Position numbers and translations under genes: made by a program
Part shown: positions 4,802 to 13,042 of the stretch, in pieces
How positions within the stretch are numbered: position 1 is the first letter of the stretch
Layout: every line of letters begins with the position of its first letter
The notes under the pieces: generated by a model
The model's database searches: none
What the model saw: the letters and a program-made list of their open reading frames with translations, nothing else
What the model was told of the DNA's origin: nothing
Source: Clostridia bacterium
GTDB taxonomy: Bacteria > Bacillota_A > Clostridia > Oscillospirales > CAG-272
Direction of reading: 5' to 3'
Length of the DNA stretch: 13,330 nucleotides
Assembly: GCA_017472105.1 (NCBI GenBank)
Contig: JAFUQY010000279.1
Coordinates: 1 to 13,330 of the forward strand

Positions 4802-5857
4802 AAACTGCGGTGCATATTCCGCGCGGAGTCTGTCAAGCCGTGCATTTGCGGCATCAAGATGCTCTTCGCAGAAATGCACGACGTCGGCGAAGACGTTCTC
4901 ACATCCCCAGTCGCGGAAAATTTCGTGGCGGAACCTCTTGTACATCAGCGCGGTCACGTTTTTGAAGCCGATGTCCGTGAGGAATTTCCGGCTTGCCAGA
5001 ACCCGTTTGTCACCGCCTGCGACCGGGTCAAGTTCACCCGCCATGATCTGGATGGGCAGCTCCTTCTTCGGCATGTCCCAGAACGCAGACCGGTGGAAGT
5101 CCCGTACCATGCGCAGAAGATTCGTGTAGGTACAGATCGCCTTATCGGAACTGCACAGCGGATCGGCGATGAATTCGTACCGGTTGTCAATGTCGTTCGA
5201 GAGCCACATGAACTGTCCGTCCGACTGCGGCTCCGGAGTGAATTGCCGGTTGTAGTTCGAAAACGCGATCCTGTTCAGCCAGCTCAGCTTTGCTTCCTCA
5301 CCGCAGACGGCTTCGAGCAGACTGAGCATGAGGACGCCGACGGATGTGGTTCTGTGCCGGAAGGGAAGTCCCGCCAGCATCAGCCCGTCCACGGATTCCG
5401 GCTGACGCGCGGTGTAGATTCCGGCGATGAGGGAGCCCATGGAGAAACCGAGCAGGAACCGCGGCAGATCCGGGAATTCCATATCGGTCGGTACGCTCAC
5501 GGTAATGCCGTCCTCGTTGTCCGTGATGTCCTCCGACGCAAGCGACGCGAACACCATGTCGATGCCGAGCCGCAGATTTGCATAGTCGTAGCCGGGATTT
5601 TTCAGAACGCCCAGCTGATCCGGAGACGGGATGCTTGCCCCATGCCCCGGCAGATCGTGCAGAATCACCTCCGCACCGTGGGACGCCGCATATTCCATCA
5701 GTCCGGTGAACCGCTCCTTGTGCTCGGCGATTCCGTGAACCAGCTGGAGAACGTATTTCGGTTCGCAGTCGGGTGAGATACGCAGAACGCTGATCGGATC
5801 GACGGCGTTTTTTTGTTTGGGATCCGCACAAATCACGCGGTATGTGGTTGTTTTCAT
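4781..5857 (-). CDS. Alpha/beta hydrolase (serine hydrolase, monoacylglycerol lipase-like)
   Basis: This protein of 358 residues has the alpha/beta hydrolase fold. The oxyanion-hole motif VHGIAEH starts near residue 40, and HDLPGHGAS follows near 67. The nucleophile elbow is GFSMGS, with Ser at about 139. The likely acid is Asp in AGELDPV (about 280), and the likely base is His in RFRHEIF (about 313). The layout matches the Hydrolase_4/monoacylglycerol lipase-like group, which acts on esters of lipids or small molecules. The actual substrate is unknown. No signal peptide is seen, so it is cytoplasmic. ATG 5857 has AGAGG 7 bases upstream. An ATG at 5881 overlaps the upstream stop (ATGA) and would add eight residues. 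It shares a transcript with the FAD protein upstream. Confidence 0.85.
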   Translation of the reverse strand: MKTTTYRVICADPKQKNAVDPISVLRISPDCEPKYVLQLVHGIAEHKERFTGLMEYAASHGAEVILHDLPGHGASIPSPDQLGVLKNPGYDYANLRLGIDMVFASLASEDITDNEDGITVSVPTDMEFPDLPRFLLGFSMGSLIAGIYTARQPESVDGLMLAGLPFRHRTTSVGVLMLSLLEAVCGEEAKLSWLNRIAFSNYNRQFTPEPQSDGQFMWLSNDIDNRYEFIADPLCSSDKAICTYTNLLRMVRDFHRSAFWDMPKKELPIQIMAGELDPVAGGDKRVLASRKFLTDIGFKNVTALMYKRFRHEIFRDWGCENVFADVVHFCEEHLDAANARLDRLRAEYAPQFSDPPEA

Positions 5858-5877
5858 AGCAGAACCTCTGTAAGTAA

Positions 5878-7800
5878 TCATTCGTATAATTCCGGCTTGC
5901 CGAAGGTGTTGTAGACCGTCTCGAACCAGTTGTCGGCAGTCGGAATGGGACGCGCGGGAACAAACGTGGACGATGACGAGACGGAATCTCCGCTGAGCTC
6001 AAGCGAAGTCACGAGTACACAGTCACGGTGCACGGTGTCTGTTTCGACCGTTTCGGGGATTTTTCCGTCCGTGATGAGGTACGATCCGCGCGATTTTCCG
6101 CCGTCGGCGATGTAGTGCGAGATTGCGGAGAGCATGGCATACCGCGTCAGAAGTACGTCATAGCTGATTGCAAGCTGAACAAGCGCACGGTGACTGTCAG
6201 CGGACTGCGCGGTGAAGAATCCGTCGATATCCTGCCGGGTCTTTGCGAGCAGTGCGCCGATCTCGTCAGGCTTGCGCAGGAACGCGGCACATGCGTCGTG
6301 GAGACGTCCGTTTTCCTCACGCTCGCGGAGAATTTCACCGACCGTTTTGCCGCCGGGTCGGAGCAGAGACGTCAGCTTTTGTGCAAATGCAAGGGCATCG
6401 CCGGGGATTTTGTCCGTCGCCTGAACCTTGAGTGCGCAGATCCGCTCGGATGCACGGGAGGAGCTGACCTGCGTGGAGTTGAGTGCCGAGCCGCCGGGAC
6501 GCTTTACGCCGAAGACGCCTGCACATTCCCCGACCGGGTAGAAATTGCGGATGACGGGATTTTCGTACCAGATTCCGCATTCCAGACCGCCGTTGAGGTG
6601 CTGAGCGGACACTTGAATCTCCAGATATTCGCGCTCAAGGTCGATTCCGTGGTCGAGATACAGCCGGTATGCCCGCTCGTTCATCTGACGGAGACGCTTC
6701 ACGGGCGTGTCACCGAGGGAGTCCGAGCTTCTGAGGTAGTCGTACGCGGTCTGCCCGACGGATTCTTCGGTGATGCCGGACGAAAGCTGAACCGGGTCGC
6801 GCATGAAATCGAGATACACCCGCCGTCCGCGCTGGATTTCGCCGTAAACCGCCAGATCGACGCGGGAGGAGCCGCTGTTCGACGTGATTTTATCCGGGTC
6901 AAAGGGCCATTCGTAGCCTTTGGAGAAGATCAGATGGGGATGGAAGTCCGCGAGAAACTCGTGCTCGGTGCCGTCCGGATCGACGGAGACGTAGCGCGGG
7001 AGCACCTGCTGATACGATCCCGACAGATTCCAGCGGAACTTCACCGACGCAATGCCGTACTGCGATTCGGTCAGGTTGGACGCCGTGACGCCTGCTGCCA
7101 TCGGTGCGCCGAGGGAACAGTTCTGGCTTTCGGGATACACCGAGCCGTAATACACCGCAGAAGGTCCGCCAACTGCCCAGACCGTCGCTCCGCTGAGGAA
7201 AACGGCAAGTCCGGCGGGATTTTCGTCGGTGATCTCGTTTTCGCTGATGCACAGGATACCGGCGGCGGTGCTGTCTTCCGTCAGAACACGGACAGCGCGG
7301 TAACCGTCGAAAAAGCGGACTCCGGCAGTGCGGCATGCGGATTCCAGCGCTTCGGTCATGTATTTCGACGTCAGCGGCCCGCAGGATGCTGCACGCATTC
7401 TGGCATCGTGGTCGGTGCGGTAGCCGGTGTATTCGCCGTAGCGGTCATGCGGGAAGGGAACGCCGAGGGACACCAGTTTAAAAAATCCGCCGAGGGAACC
7501 CGCCGCTTCTACGAGGGCAAGATCCCCGTGCATGGAGCCGCCGCGGAGGTAGTCCTGTGCCATGTCCGCCGCGCAGTCGGGTGTGGTCAGCCCGGTCGAG
7601 AGCTTGTAGTAGGTCTGCTTGTCCGAGCCCGTGTTGCGGGAGGTGCCCATGTTCATGCCTTCGGTGACCACAACGGTGTCCGTTTTTGCGTGACAGCAGA
7701 GTGCCGCATTGAGCGCAGCCGCACCGCTTCCCACGATGACAGTCTCCGCGGAGTAGACGGGCATCACGCATCCGCCATGCTTCAAAAATGTTTTCTTCAT
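5878..7800 (-). CDS. FAD-binding protein of the fumarate reductase / L-aspartate oxidase flavoprotein type
   Basis: This flavoprotein has about 640 residues. Near the N terminus AETVIVGSGAAALNAAL is the dinucleotide-binding motif. NMGTSRNTGSDKQTYYKL follows in the position where this superfamily has its conserved glycine/serine-rich FAD loop. HLNGGL and VGECAGVFGVKRPGGSALNSTQV (about 425-447) match the C-terminal FAD-contact region of fumarate reductase and aspartate oxidase flavoproteins. There is no Tat or Sec signal and no heme domain, so it is probably a soluble cytoplasmic oxidoreductase of unknown substrate. The start is uncertain: ATG 7800 fits the mapped promoter, TTG 7809 and ATG 7764 are alternatives, and none has a strong ribosome binding site. 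It is the first gene of a two-gene operon with the alpha/beta hydrolase. Confidence 0.8.
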   Translation of the reverse strand: MKKTFLKHGGCVMPVYSAETVIVGSGAAALNAALCCHAKTDTVVVTEGMNMGTSRNTGSDKQTYYKLSTGLTTPDCAADMAQDYLRGGSMHGDLALVEAAGSLGGFFKLVSLGVPFPHDRYGEYTGYRTDHDARMRAASCGPLTSKYMTEALESACRTAGVRFFDGYRAVRVLTEDSTAAGILCISENEITDENPAGLAVFLSGATVWAVGGPSAVYYGSVYPESQNCSLGAPMAAGVTASNLTESQYGIASVKFRWNLSGSYQQVLPRYVSVDPDGTEHEFLADFHPHLIFSKGYEWPFDPDKITSNSGSSRVDLAVYGEIQRGRRVYLDFMRDPVQLSSGITEESVGQTAYDYLRSSDSLGDTPVKRLRQMNERAYRLYLDHGIDLEREYLEIQVSAQHLNGGLECGIWYENPVIRNFYPVGECAGVFGVKRPGGSALNSTQVSSSRASERICALKVQATDKIPGDALAFAQKLTSLLRPGGKTVGEILREREENGRLHDACAAFLRKPDEIGALLAKTRQDIDGFFTAQSADSHRALVQLAISYDVLLTRYAMLSAISHYIADGGKSRGSYLITDGKIPETVETDTVHRDCVLVTSLELSGDSVSSSSTFVPARPIPTADNWFETVYNTFGKPELYE

Positions 7801-7842
7801 ATTAATCAAGTCCGATTCTTTGCGTCATAGTTTCATATTGGT

Positions 7843-7871
7843 ATCATATCATAAAATCACAGGATGTGCAA
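7843..7871 (-). promoter_or_regulatory. Promoter of the FAD protein/hydrolase operon
   Basis: On the minus strand TTGCAC (7866-7871) and TATGAT (7843-7848) are separated by 17 bases. Transcription from about 7836 gives a leader of about 36 bases to ATG 7800. The 7801-8054 interval is a divergent intergenic region that also holds the promoter of the secreted protein. Confidence 0.75.
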
Positions 7872-7982
7872 CGGATAAACGGTAAACATTCGGAAAAATC
7901 CCTGCATGGTTTTCCTTCCGGCGGAAAGTTTGTGAAGCAATTGCAAATTTTCGACAAAAAGATAAAATTAGCCAAAAAATAC

Positions 7983-8011
7983 TTGACAATGCGAAACGGA
8001 GGCGATATAAT
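7983..8011 (+). promoter_or_regulatory. Perfect consensus sigma-A promoter of the secreted-protein gene
   Basis: TTGACA (7983-7988) and TATAAT (8006-8011) both match consensus exactly and are 17 bases apart. A-rich tracts at about 7950-7980 directly upstream could act as an UP element. This predicts strong constitutive transcription from about 8018. Confidence 0.93.
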
Positions 8012-8054
8012 TATGTCGTATAATCATCTCATTATCACATTCAGGAGGTATCGA

Positions 8055-9413
8055 ATGAATAGACTCACCAGAGCAGCGTCCATGCTTCTCGCTGCCATTA
8101 CCGTTGCCGGTTCTGCTGTCTCCGCTGTTTCCGCGGCTGACGTTATCAAGTTCCTTCCCGGCATCAAGGATTATAACGAATGCGAAATCTGCGAATCCCT
8201 CATCTGGGGTGACGAAGATTATGTCAAGCTCAGCGGCAAGTATTATCACACCGAATGCCGCGAAGACGAAGAAGATGACGACGACAAGCACGTTTATCTT
8301 CCTTCCTGCAAGCCCCTCAAGCCCACGTACGAATACGTAACCACCTACGTTCCCGTACAGGAAGGCAGCAATCTCTACGTTGAATCCGACAAGAAGCTCG
8401 TGATCGCAACCAAGCCCGTGGTTACTGTAAAGCCCGGCACCGTTGTAAAGCCCTCTTACACCGTAATTCCCGGTACCACCACCATCCTCGGCGGCAAGTA
8501 CTACACCTCCGAAGAAGCACGCGAATACTTCAGCGACTACTTCGAAGACAACACTTACAGCATCACCCTCAGATCCGGCGACACCAGAACCTTCGACTCC
8601 GGCGCATACTTCATCTCTTCCGATCCCGAAGTTGCTTACTACGACTACAAGGAAGGCAAGATCGTTGCAGGTACCCACGGTTCCGCTGAACTCTATGTAT
8701 GCAGCAGCGCAGGCATTCCCTACTTCTGCATCAAGGTAAACGTTCTCACCCGCCTCACCGACTCCAAGAAGGAAGCCGCATACCTCAAGGTTGACGCATC
8801 CGCATGGCAGCTCTCCAAGGGCGAAACCGCAACCCTCACCGTAACCGGTTCCGACGGCAAGACCTATGACGACATCAACTACACCGTCAGATTCGGCGAA
8901 GAAAACGCGACCGTCGGCAAGAAGACCGGCGTTGTTACCGCAAACGGAAACGGTCCCGTTGTAGTACGCGCATACTCCAAGTCCAATCCCAACCTGTACG
9001 GCGAAGCACTTCTCTTCGTAGGCAGCTACAAGAACTACGTTTACGACGGTTACTGGACCACCACCAACGACGGCATCATCGTCAACGGCTGGGGCACCAC
9101 TGACGTTGTGATCGACTACTACTCCTACATCGCAGGCTGGATCAAGGTGGAAGACGACGGTCCGATGATTCCCGTTATCAAGAAGATCGACGCGATCAAC
9201 GAAAAGGGCGAAGACACCCAGATCATCACCGGCGAACTTCTCAGCTACACCGATCTGCTCAAGCAGGCTTACGGTGACAAGGACGACATCGTTGACATCC
9301 TCAAGAAGTACAATCTGTACAAGAACGGCATCAGCGAAGACAAGGTTACCGTAAATGATATCGACTGGGATAAGATCGTTCTCGGTCAGATCTTCAAGGC
9401 AATCAACGGCTGA
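8055..9413 (+). CDS. Abundant secreted protein with half-LIM-like motif and Ig-like (Big_2-like) regions
   Basis: This protein of 452 residues has a clear Sec signal peptide: MNRLTRAASMLLAAITVAGSAVSAVSA, with likely cleavage after Ala27. The mature start carries C43-x2-C46-x18-H65-x2-C68, the spacing of one zinc-binding half of a LIM domain, followed by a run of Asp and Glu (70-77). A Val/Lys/Pro-rich linker with TKPVVTVKPGTVVKP comes next. Two regions, about 180-260 and 265-350, look like bacterial Ig-like Big_2 modules (SSDPEVAYYDYKEGKIVAGTHG; GEENATVGKKTGVVTANGNG). There is no LPXTG or C-terminal membrane anchor, so it is probably released or held non-covalently in the wall. Codon choice is strongly biased (AAG, GAC, TAC, GGC, CCC), unlike most neighbours, which suggests high expression. 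AGGAGGT precedes the ATG. Function is unknown. Confidence 0.85.
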   Translation: MNRLTRAASMLLAAITVAGSAVSAVSAADVIKFLPGIKDYNECEICESLIWGDEDYVKLSGKYYHTECREDEEDDDDKHVYLPSCKPLKPTYEYVTTYVPVQEGSNLYVESDKKLVIATKPVVTVKPGTVVKPSYTVIPGTTTILGGKYYTSEEAREYFSDYFEDNTYSITLRSGDTRTFDSGAYFISSDPEVAYYDYKEGKIVAGTHGSAELYVCSSAGIPYFCIKVNVLTRLTDSKKEAAYLKVDASAWQLSKGETATLTVTGSDGKTYDDINYTVRFGEENATVGKKTGVVTANGNGPVVVRAYSKSNPNLYGEALLFVGSYKNYVYDGYWTTTNDGIIVNGWGTTDVVIDYYSYIAGWIKVEDDGPMIPVIKKIDAINEKGEDTQIITGELLSYTDLLKQAYGDKDDIVDILKKYNLYKNGISEDKVTVNDIDWDKIVLGQIFKAING

Positions 9414-9432
9414 TTGAAATAACCGAAAAAAG

Positions 9433-9463
9433 AAAGGCATTCCATCAACGGAGTGCCTTTTTT
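9433..9463. terminator. Bidirectional intrinsic terminator
   Basis: Bases 9433-9443 pair with 9450-9460 (11 pairs, one G-T) around the loop ATCAAC. A T run follows on the plus strand and an A run precedes it, so it serves the secreted-protein gene and also coaD on the minus strand. Confidence 0.9.
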
Positions 9464-9467
9464 GTGT

Positions 9468-9959
9468 TTATCGATTGTTGTAAAGCTCCCGCATCATTTC
9501 CCGGCATGCTTCGGGGACGGCGTCACCCAGCTCACAGCCGTATTTCAGAAGATCCCGCACATACGTGGAGGAAATCATGGAAAGCGTCGGGTCGGTCGGC
9601 AGAATGATCGTTTCAAACGCCGGATCGAACCGCTTCATGATGAGGGAAAGGTTGTATTCGTAGTCAAAATCCGTGGCATTCCGCGCTCCCCGGATGATGT
9701 AGTCCGCACCGAGTTCATGCGCCGCATCGGAAGTCAGCCCGCCGTAGAGGATTGCCTTTACGTTGGTGAGTCCGGTGGCGTCGATGCATGCCTGCACCAT
9801 GGCGAGACGGTCAGCGGGATCGAACAGTCCGCTTTTTTTCTCCGTGTTCGCGAGAATGACGACGGTCACTTCCTCAAACAGAGGAGATGCGCGGCGGATC
9901 AGGTTTTCATGCCCCGATGTGACAGGGTCGAAGCTGCCCGTGATGATCGCGCGTGCCAT
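9468..9959 (-). CDS. coaD: Phosphopantetheine adenylyltransferase
   Basis: CoaD transfers AMP from ATP to 4'-phosphopantetheine to give dephospho-CoA, the penultimate step of coenzyme A synthesis in the cytoplasm. The protein has 163 residues, normal for bacterial CoaD. The nucleotidyltransferase motif GSFDPVTSGH (8-17) carries the catalytic T/HxGH. RGARNATDFDYE and the ISSTYVRDL motif near the C terminus are typical. It follows rsmD in a TAATG overlap of one base, a common pairing in Firmicutes, and is the last gene of the uvrC-rsmD-coaD unit. Confidence 0.96.
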   Translation of the reverse strand: MARAIITGSFDPVTSGHENLIRRASPLFEEVTVVILANTEKKSGLFDPADRLAMVQACIDATGLTNVKAILYGGLTSDAAHELGADYIIRGARNATDFDYEYNLSLIMKRFDPAFETIILPTDPTLSMISSTYVRDLLKYGCELGDAVPEACREMMRELYNNR

Positions 9960-10582
9960 TACTTTTTGGGAGCGAGCAGTGTGATTCTGGTGCGGCCGTA
10001 GAGATTGGACTTGAGAACCTCATATCTTGCCGCAAGCTCTTCACTGCCGCCGAACACATCGTTCAGGACATATTCCGCCGCGATTTCTTCGTCCTTGCGC
10101 GCGCGGGTCGCCTTGATCGGAATGTCGCAGTCGGTTTCGCACACAATGGTGGAGCCGGGTGCGCACAGATCCGCGTCGGCGAGAGCCTTGAGTGCTGCGG
10201 GCAGGAGCCCGGTGTTGTAGGGCGGATCAAGGAAGATCACATCGTACTGCTCACGTCCTGCCGCACCGCGGATGAAGGAGGTGTAGTCCGCTGCGGAAAT
10301 ACGGCACTTTTCGAACAGGTGTGTCTTCTTCGCGTTTTCGATGATGATGTTCACGGCGTCTCTGGACTGGTCGATCATGGTTGCACGAGCCGCACCGCGG
10401 GAAAGCGCTTCCAGTGCGAGCTGACCGCTTCCGGCGAAGAGATCGAGAATGGCGCGTCCTTCGATGTCGAACTGGATCATGGAAAATACGGCTTCTTTTA
10501 CTTTGTCAGTGGTCGGACGGGTCACTTCACCTTCGAGTGCGGCGAGCTTGGTACCCCGTGCGGTTCCGGTAATAACTCTCAT
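9959..10582 (-). CDS. rsmD: 16S rRNA (guanine(966)-N2)-methyltransferase
   Basis: RsmD methylates N2 of G966 in 16S rRNA, using S-adenosylmethionine, during assembly of the small ribosomal subunit. The 207 residues begin with the family's MRVITGTARG. The SAM-binding loop is LDLFAGSGQLALEAL (46-60), and the catalytic motif FLDPPY is at 117-122. The usual TRPTTDKVKEAVFSM segment is present near residue 21. The start overlaps the uvrC stop in ATGA form, with AAGGAG a few bases upstream, so translation is coupled. Confidence 0.95.
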   Translation of the reverse strand: MRVITGTARGTKLAALEGEVTRPTTDKVKEAVFSMIQFDIEGRAILDLFAGSGQLALEALSRGAARATMIDQSRDAVNIIIENAKKTHLFEKCRISAADYTSFIRGAAGREQYDVIFLDPPYNTGLLPAALKALADADLCAPGSTIVCETDCDIPIKATRARKDEEIAAEYVLNDVFGGSEELAARYEVLKSNLYGRTRITLLAPKK

Positions 10583-12480
10583 AATTCGTCTCCTTTGCTG
10601 TTCTGATGAAAATGGAGGTGTATGGCTTCGGCGTCGGTGCGGCTGATTCCGGGCGTATCCGCGAGCTCATCCACCGATGCGGCTTTCATTGCGGCGAGCG
10701 TTCTGAAGCGGTTGTGGAGTGCCTTCGATTTTGCGGGACCGATGCCTTTGATTTTTTCAAGGGATGAGGTTTTCAGCGTTTTGCGCTTTGCGTTGGTCAT
10801 GCGGGTGACGGTGTAGCGGTGGACTTCCTCCTGAATGCCGTAGATGAGGCGGAAAACGTCCTGCTGCCGTGCGATGTTGATCTCTCCGTCCCCGTCCGTG
10901 AGGGTGCGGGTTTTGTGATGCTCGTCCTTGACCATGCCGAACACGGGAATGTCCACGCCTTCTCCGGCAAGAACTTCGCGGATCACATTCACGTGTCCCT
11001 TGCCGCCGTCGAGGAGGATCAGATCGGGATACGCCGCCATGTTGTCGTTCTCCTGACCGATGTGAGCGACGCGCCGCCGGATTGCCTCGGACATGGAGCC
11101 GTAGTCGTCCTGCGAATCGGTCGTTCTGATGGAAAAGGTGCGGTATTCGCTCTTCTTCGGCTTGCCGTCCTGGAAGACAACCATGCCAGCCGTGATGTGC
11201 TCGTCGCCGAGGTTGGAGATATCGTACGCTTCGATGCGCTCCGGGAGAACCTCCAGATGCAGCAGGGAAGCGAGATTGGCGAGGGTGCGTTCGTCGTTTT
11301 TGTCGCGCTTGGATTGGTTTTCGCTGTGCTTTGCCGCGTCGGTCACTGCCATGTCGCAGAGGTATTTCGACGCGCCCTTCTTCGGTGTGCGGATGGTGAC
11401 CTTGTGCTCGGCGCGCTCGGAGAGACAGTCGGACAGCAGAAGCCGCTCATGCTCCGGAAGCTCGAACGAGAGAAGAATCTCCGGCGGAATGTACTCCCGC
11501 GACTGATACAGCGAGAACACAAACGCGAGCATCGGGCTGTCGGCACTGTTGTCGTCCTCTTCGGAAACCGCCGTGATCTCGTCACCGCCGAAGAGGAAGT
11601 GCTCACTGTCCGCGATGTATCCGCTTCGGATGTAGAAAATCGTGGCACAGTCGCGGAATTTCACGTCGCCGCCGTCGTAGGAGGTCAGGTTCAGTCCGAT
11701 CACGTCGCATTCCACGTCCGGTGAGCCGACTGCTTTCTGCCGTTCACCGAGCCTGCGGAGTGCTTCGATGGCATCCCGGCACCGTGCGGCTTCTTCAAAT
11801 TCCAGCTCATCCGACGCACGCATCATCTGCTCCGTCAGCTTCACGATGACATCCCGTGTACCGCCGCGCAGAATTTCCGCCGCACGGTCGATGGCTTCGC
11901 GGTATTCCGACGGTGAGACCTTGCCCGTACACACGCCCATGCAGCGACCCATCTGGTAATACACACACGGACGCTCCTTTCCGATGTCCTCGGGGAAGCG
12001 TTTTTTGCACGTGGGAATGTTCAGCGTCCGCTCGAGCTGTGCGATGGCACCGTAGACCGTCGATGTGGACGAATACGGTCCGAAGTAGAGCGATCCGTCG
12101 GTCAGACGTTTGCGCGTCATCGTGATCCGCGGCCACTGGGATTTGATGTCGATGCGGATGTACGGGTAGGATTTTGCGTCCTTGAGCTTGATGTTGTACT
12201 TTGGGGTGTACTGCTTGATGAGGCTGTTTTCCAGTGCCAGCGCTTCCATTTCCGTGTCCGTCGTGATGAACCGGAAATCATGCACCGACGACGCCATTTT
12301 CGTGGTCTTTTCGTCGTGTGCGCCGTGGAAATACTGGGACACGCGGTCGCGCAGGGATCGGGATTTGCCTACGTAGATCACCTTGCCCGCCTCGTTCTGC
12401 ATGATGTACACGCCGGGCTGACGGGGAAGTGCGGCGGATTTTGCGCGGAGATGCTCGATATTTTTCGATAATTCAGCCAT
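10579..12480 (-). CDS. uvrC: UvrABC excinuclease subunit C
   Basis: UvrC makes both incisions around damaged DNA in nucleotide excision repair after UvrA and UvrB have located the lesion. The 633 residues show all domains in order. The GIY-YIG nuclease is at about 20-100 (GVYIM, VIYVGKS, and the Glu-rich EMEALALENSLIK). Cysteines C158, C172, C180 and C184 have the spacing of the Fe-S ligands of the Escherichia coli protein. A UVR domain (TEQMMRASDELEFEEAARCRDAI) binds UvrB. The RNase H-like endonuclease contains DLILLDGGKGHVN and VFGMVKDEHHKT. Tandem helix-hairpin-helix motifs end the protein (KIKGIGPAKSKAL, DTPGISRTDAEAI). ATG 12480 has AAGGAGG 8 bases upstream, so the longer reading to 12534 is rejected. 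Confidence 0.97.
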   Translation of the reverse strand: MAELSKNIEHLRAKSAALPRQPGVYIMQNEAGKVIYVGKSRSLRDRVSQYFHGAHDEKTTKMASSVHDFRFITTDTEMEALALENSLIKQYTPKYNIKLKDAKSYPYIRIDIKSQWPRITMTRKRLTDGSLYFGPYSSTSTVYGAIAQLERTLNIPTCKKRFPEDIGKERPCVYYQMGRCMGVCTGKVSPSEYREAIDRAAEILRGGTRDVIVKLTEQMMRASDELEFEEAARCRDAIEALRRLGERQKAVGSPDVECDVIGLNLTSYDGGDVKFRDCATIFYIRSGYIADSEHFLFGGDEITAVSEEDDNSADSPMLAFVFSLYQSREYIPPEILLSFELPEHERLLLSDCLSERAEHKVTIRTPKKGASKYLCDMAVTDAAKHSENQSKRDKNDERTLANLASLLHLEVLPERIEAYDISNLGDEHITAGMVVFQDGKPKKSEYRTFSIRTTDSQDDYGSMSEAIRRRVAHIGQENDNMAAYPDLILLDGGKGHVNVIREVLAGEGVDIPVFGMVKDEHHKTRTLTDGDGEINIARQQDVFRLIYGIQEEVHRYTVTRMTNAKRKTLKTSSLEKIKGIGPAKSKALHNRFRTLAAMKAASVDELADTPGISRTDAEAIHLHFHQNSKGDEL

Positions 12481-12511
12481 CGGATCCGCCTCCTTTTCCC
12501 GGATAATAAAT

Positions 12512-12545
12512 TGAGCGAGGGTGCAGGGATCCACACCTTCGCTCA
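12512..12545 (-). terminator. Hairpin between ptsH and uvrC, probable weak terminator
   Basis: TGAGCGA (12512-12518) and TCGCTCA (12539-12545) form a 7-pair stem extended by GGTG/CACC after one mismatch. On the minus strand it is followed by AATTTATTAT, which is only partly a T tract. It may end ptsH transcripts or allow partial read-through into uvrC. I found no convincing separate promoter for uvrC. Confidence 0.5.
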
Positions 12546-12578
12546 GGTTTGTTGTATTGTTTGCGATGCCTGCCGGAA

Positions 12579-12842
12579 TTATTCAGCGAAGCCGGTGTCA
12601 ACGAGAGTTGCGAGACCCTCGAGTGCGTCTGCTTCGTCGGTACCGTCAGCGATGAGGGTGATGGTCATGCCCTTAACGATGCCAAGGGAAAGAACACCAA
12701 GAAGGCTCTTCGCATTTACTCTGCGGTCATCCTTTTCAACCCAGATAGAGCTCTTGTAGGAATTCGCCTTCTGAATGAAGAATGTAGCCGGTCTTGCATG
12801 GAGACCTACGTTATTCTTGATAGTAACGTCACGAGAAATCAT
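12579..12842 (-). CDS. ptsH: HPr phosphocarrier protein of the sugar phosphotransferase system
   Basis: HPr passes phosphate from enzyme I to the sugar-specific EIIA proteins in the cytoplasm. The 87 residues are a standard length. His15 in VGLHARPA is the site phosphorylated by enzyme I. Ser46 in VNAKSLLGV is the site used by HPr kinase for CcpA-mediated catabolite control in Firmicutes. His15 excludes Crh, which lacks it. No ptsI is nearby, so this is a stand-alone ptsH, common in Clostridia. GGGAG lies 8 bases before ATG 12842. A TTG 15 bases further upstream overlaps that ribosome binding site and is rejected. It has its own promoter and long leader. Its codon bias is that of a highly expressed gene. 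Confidence 0.93.
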   Translation of the reverse strand: MISRDVTIKNNVGLHARPATFFIQKANSYKSSIWVEKDDRRVNAKSLLGVLSLGIVKGMTITLIADGTDEADALEGLATLVDTGFAE

Positions 12843-12873
12843 ATGATACGCTCCCAATTCAGTAATTTTGAAG

Positions 12874-12946
12874 AAAATCCGATAGTCTGAGGCAAATTCG
12901 CCACGGATTTTTGGCAGCCATTTAAAAATGGTAGTGAAAAATGGCT
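12874..12946 (-). promoter_or_regulatory. Structured 5' leader of ptsH
   Basis: The leader runs about 119 bases from near 12961 to the ATG. Read on the minus strand, the first stem pairs 12939-12946 with 12916-12923 (AGCCATTT/AAATGGCT). The second pairs 12904-12911 with 12874-12881 (AAAATCCG/CGGATTTT) and encloses a small GGC/GCC hairpin. The second stem ends in TTTT and could act as an attenuator, but there is no long T run. I recognise no known riboswitch class. Confidence 0.45.
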
Positions 12947-12967
12947 ACTCCTCGTTAAACTATTTAT

Positions 12968-12996
12968 ATTATATCAAAACCGCGCGTTAAATTCAA
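12968..12996 (-). promoter_or_regulatory. Promoter of ptsH
   Basis: On the minus strand TTGAAT (12991-12996) and TATAAT (12968-12973) are 17 bases apart. The spacer includes CGCGCGGT, which is repeated 65 bases upstream in a palindrome. Confidence 0.8.
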
Positions 12997-13042
12997 TAGC
13001 TTTGAAGGAATTTTTAATCGGCAAACTTACCAACAAGTTTGA

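Noticed and set aside
6028..7830. Plus-strand reading frame of about 600 codons opposite the FAD protein
   Set aside because: It is antisense to a clear flavoprotein, has no ribosome binding site or family motif, and has an Arg/Cys/Val-rich composition typical of shadow frames.
8270..8290. Asp-Asp-Asp-Asp-Lys sequence in the secreted protein as a processing site
   Set aside because: It matches the enteropeptidase recognition sequence, but acidic runs ending in Lys are common by chance and there is no sign of a propeptide.
7968..9440. Minus-strand reading frame opposite the secreted protein
   Set aside because: Its extreme Val, Gly and Asp content is what the biased codons of the plus-strand gene give when read backwards. 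It also crosses the terminator and the consensus promoter.
12843..12950. Leader peptide or N-terminal extension of HPr behind GAGGAG
   Set aside because: The frame is open back to a TAG, but the only starts are ATT and a TTG within the HPr ribosome binding site. HPr with His15 and Ser46 numbering fits ATG 12842.
13022..13041. CAAACTT/AAGTTTG hairpin as the ileS terminator
   Set aside because: On the minus strand it is followed by GCCGATTAAAAATT, with no T run, so intrinsic termination is not supported.
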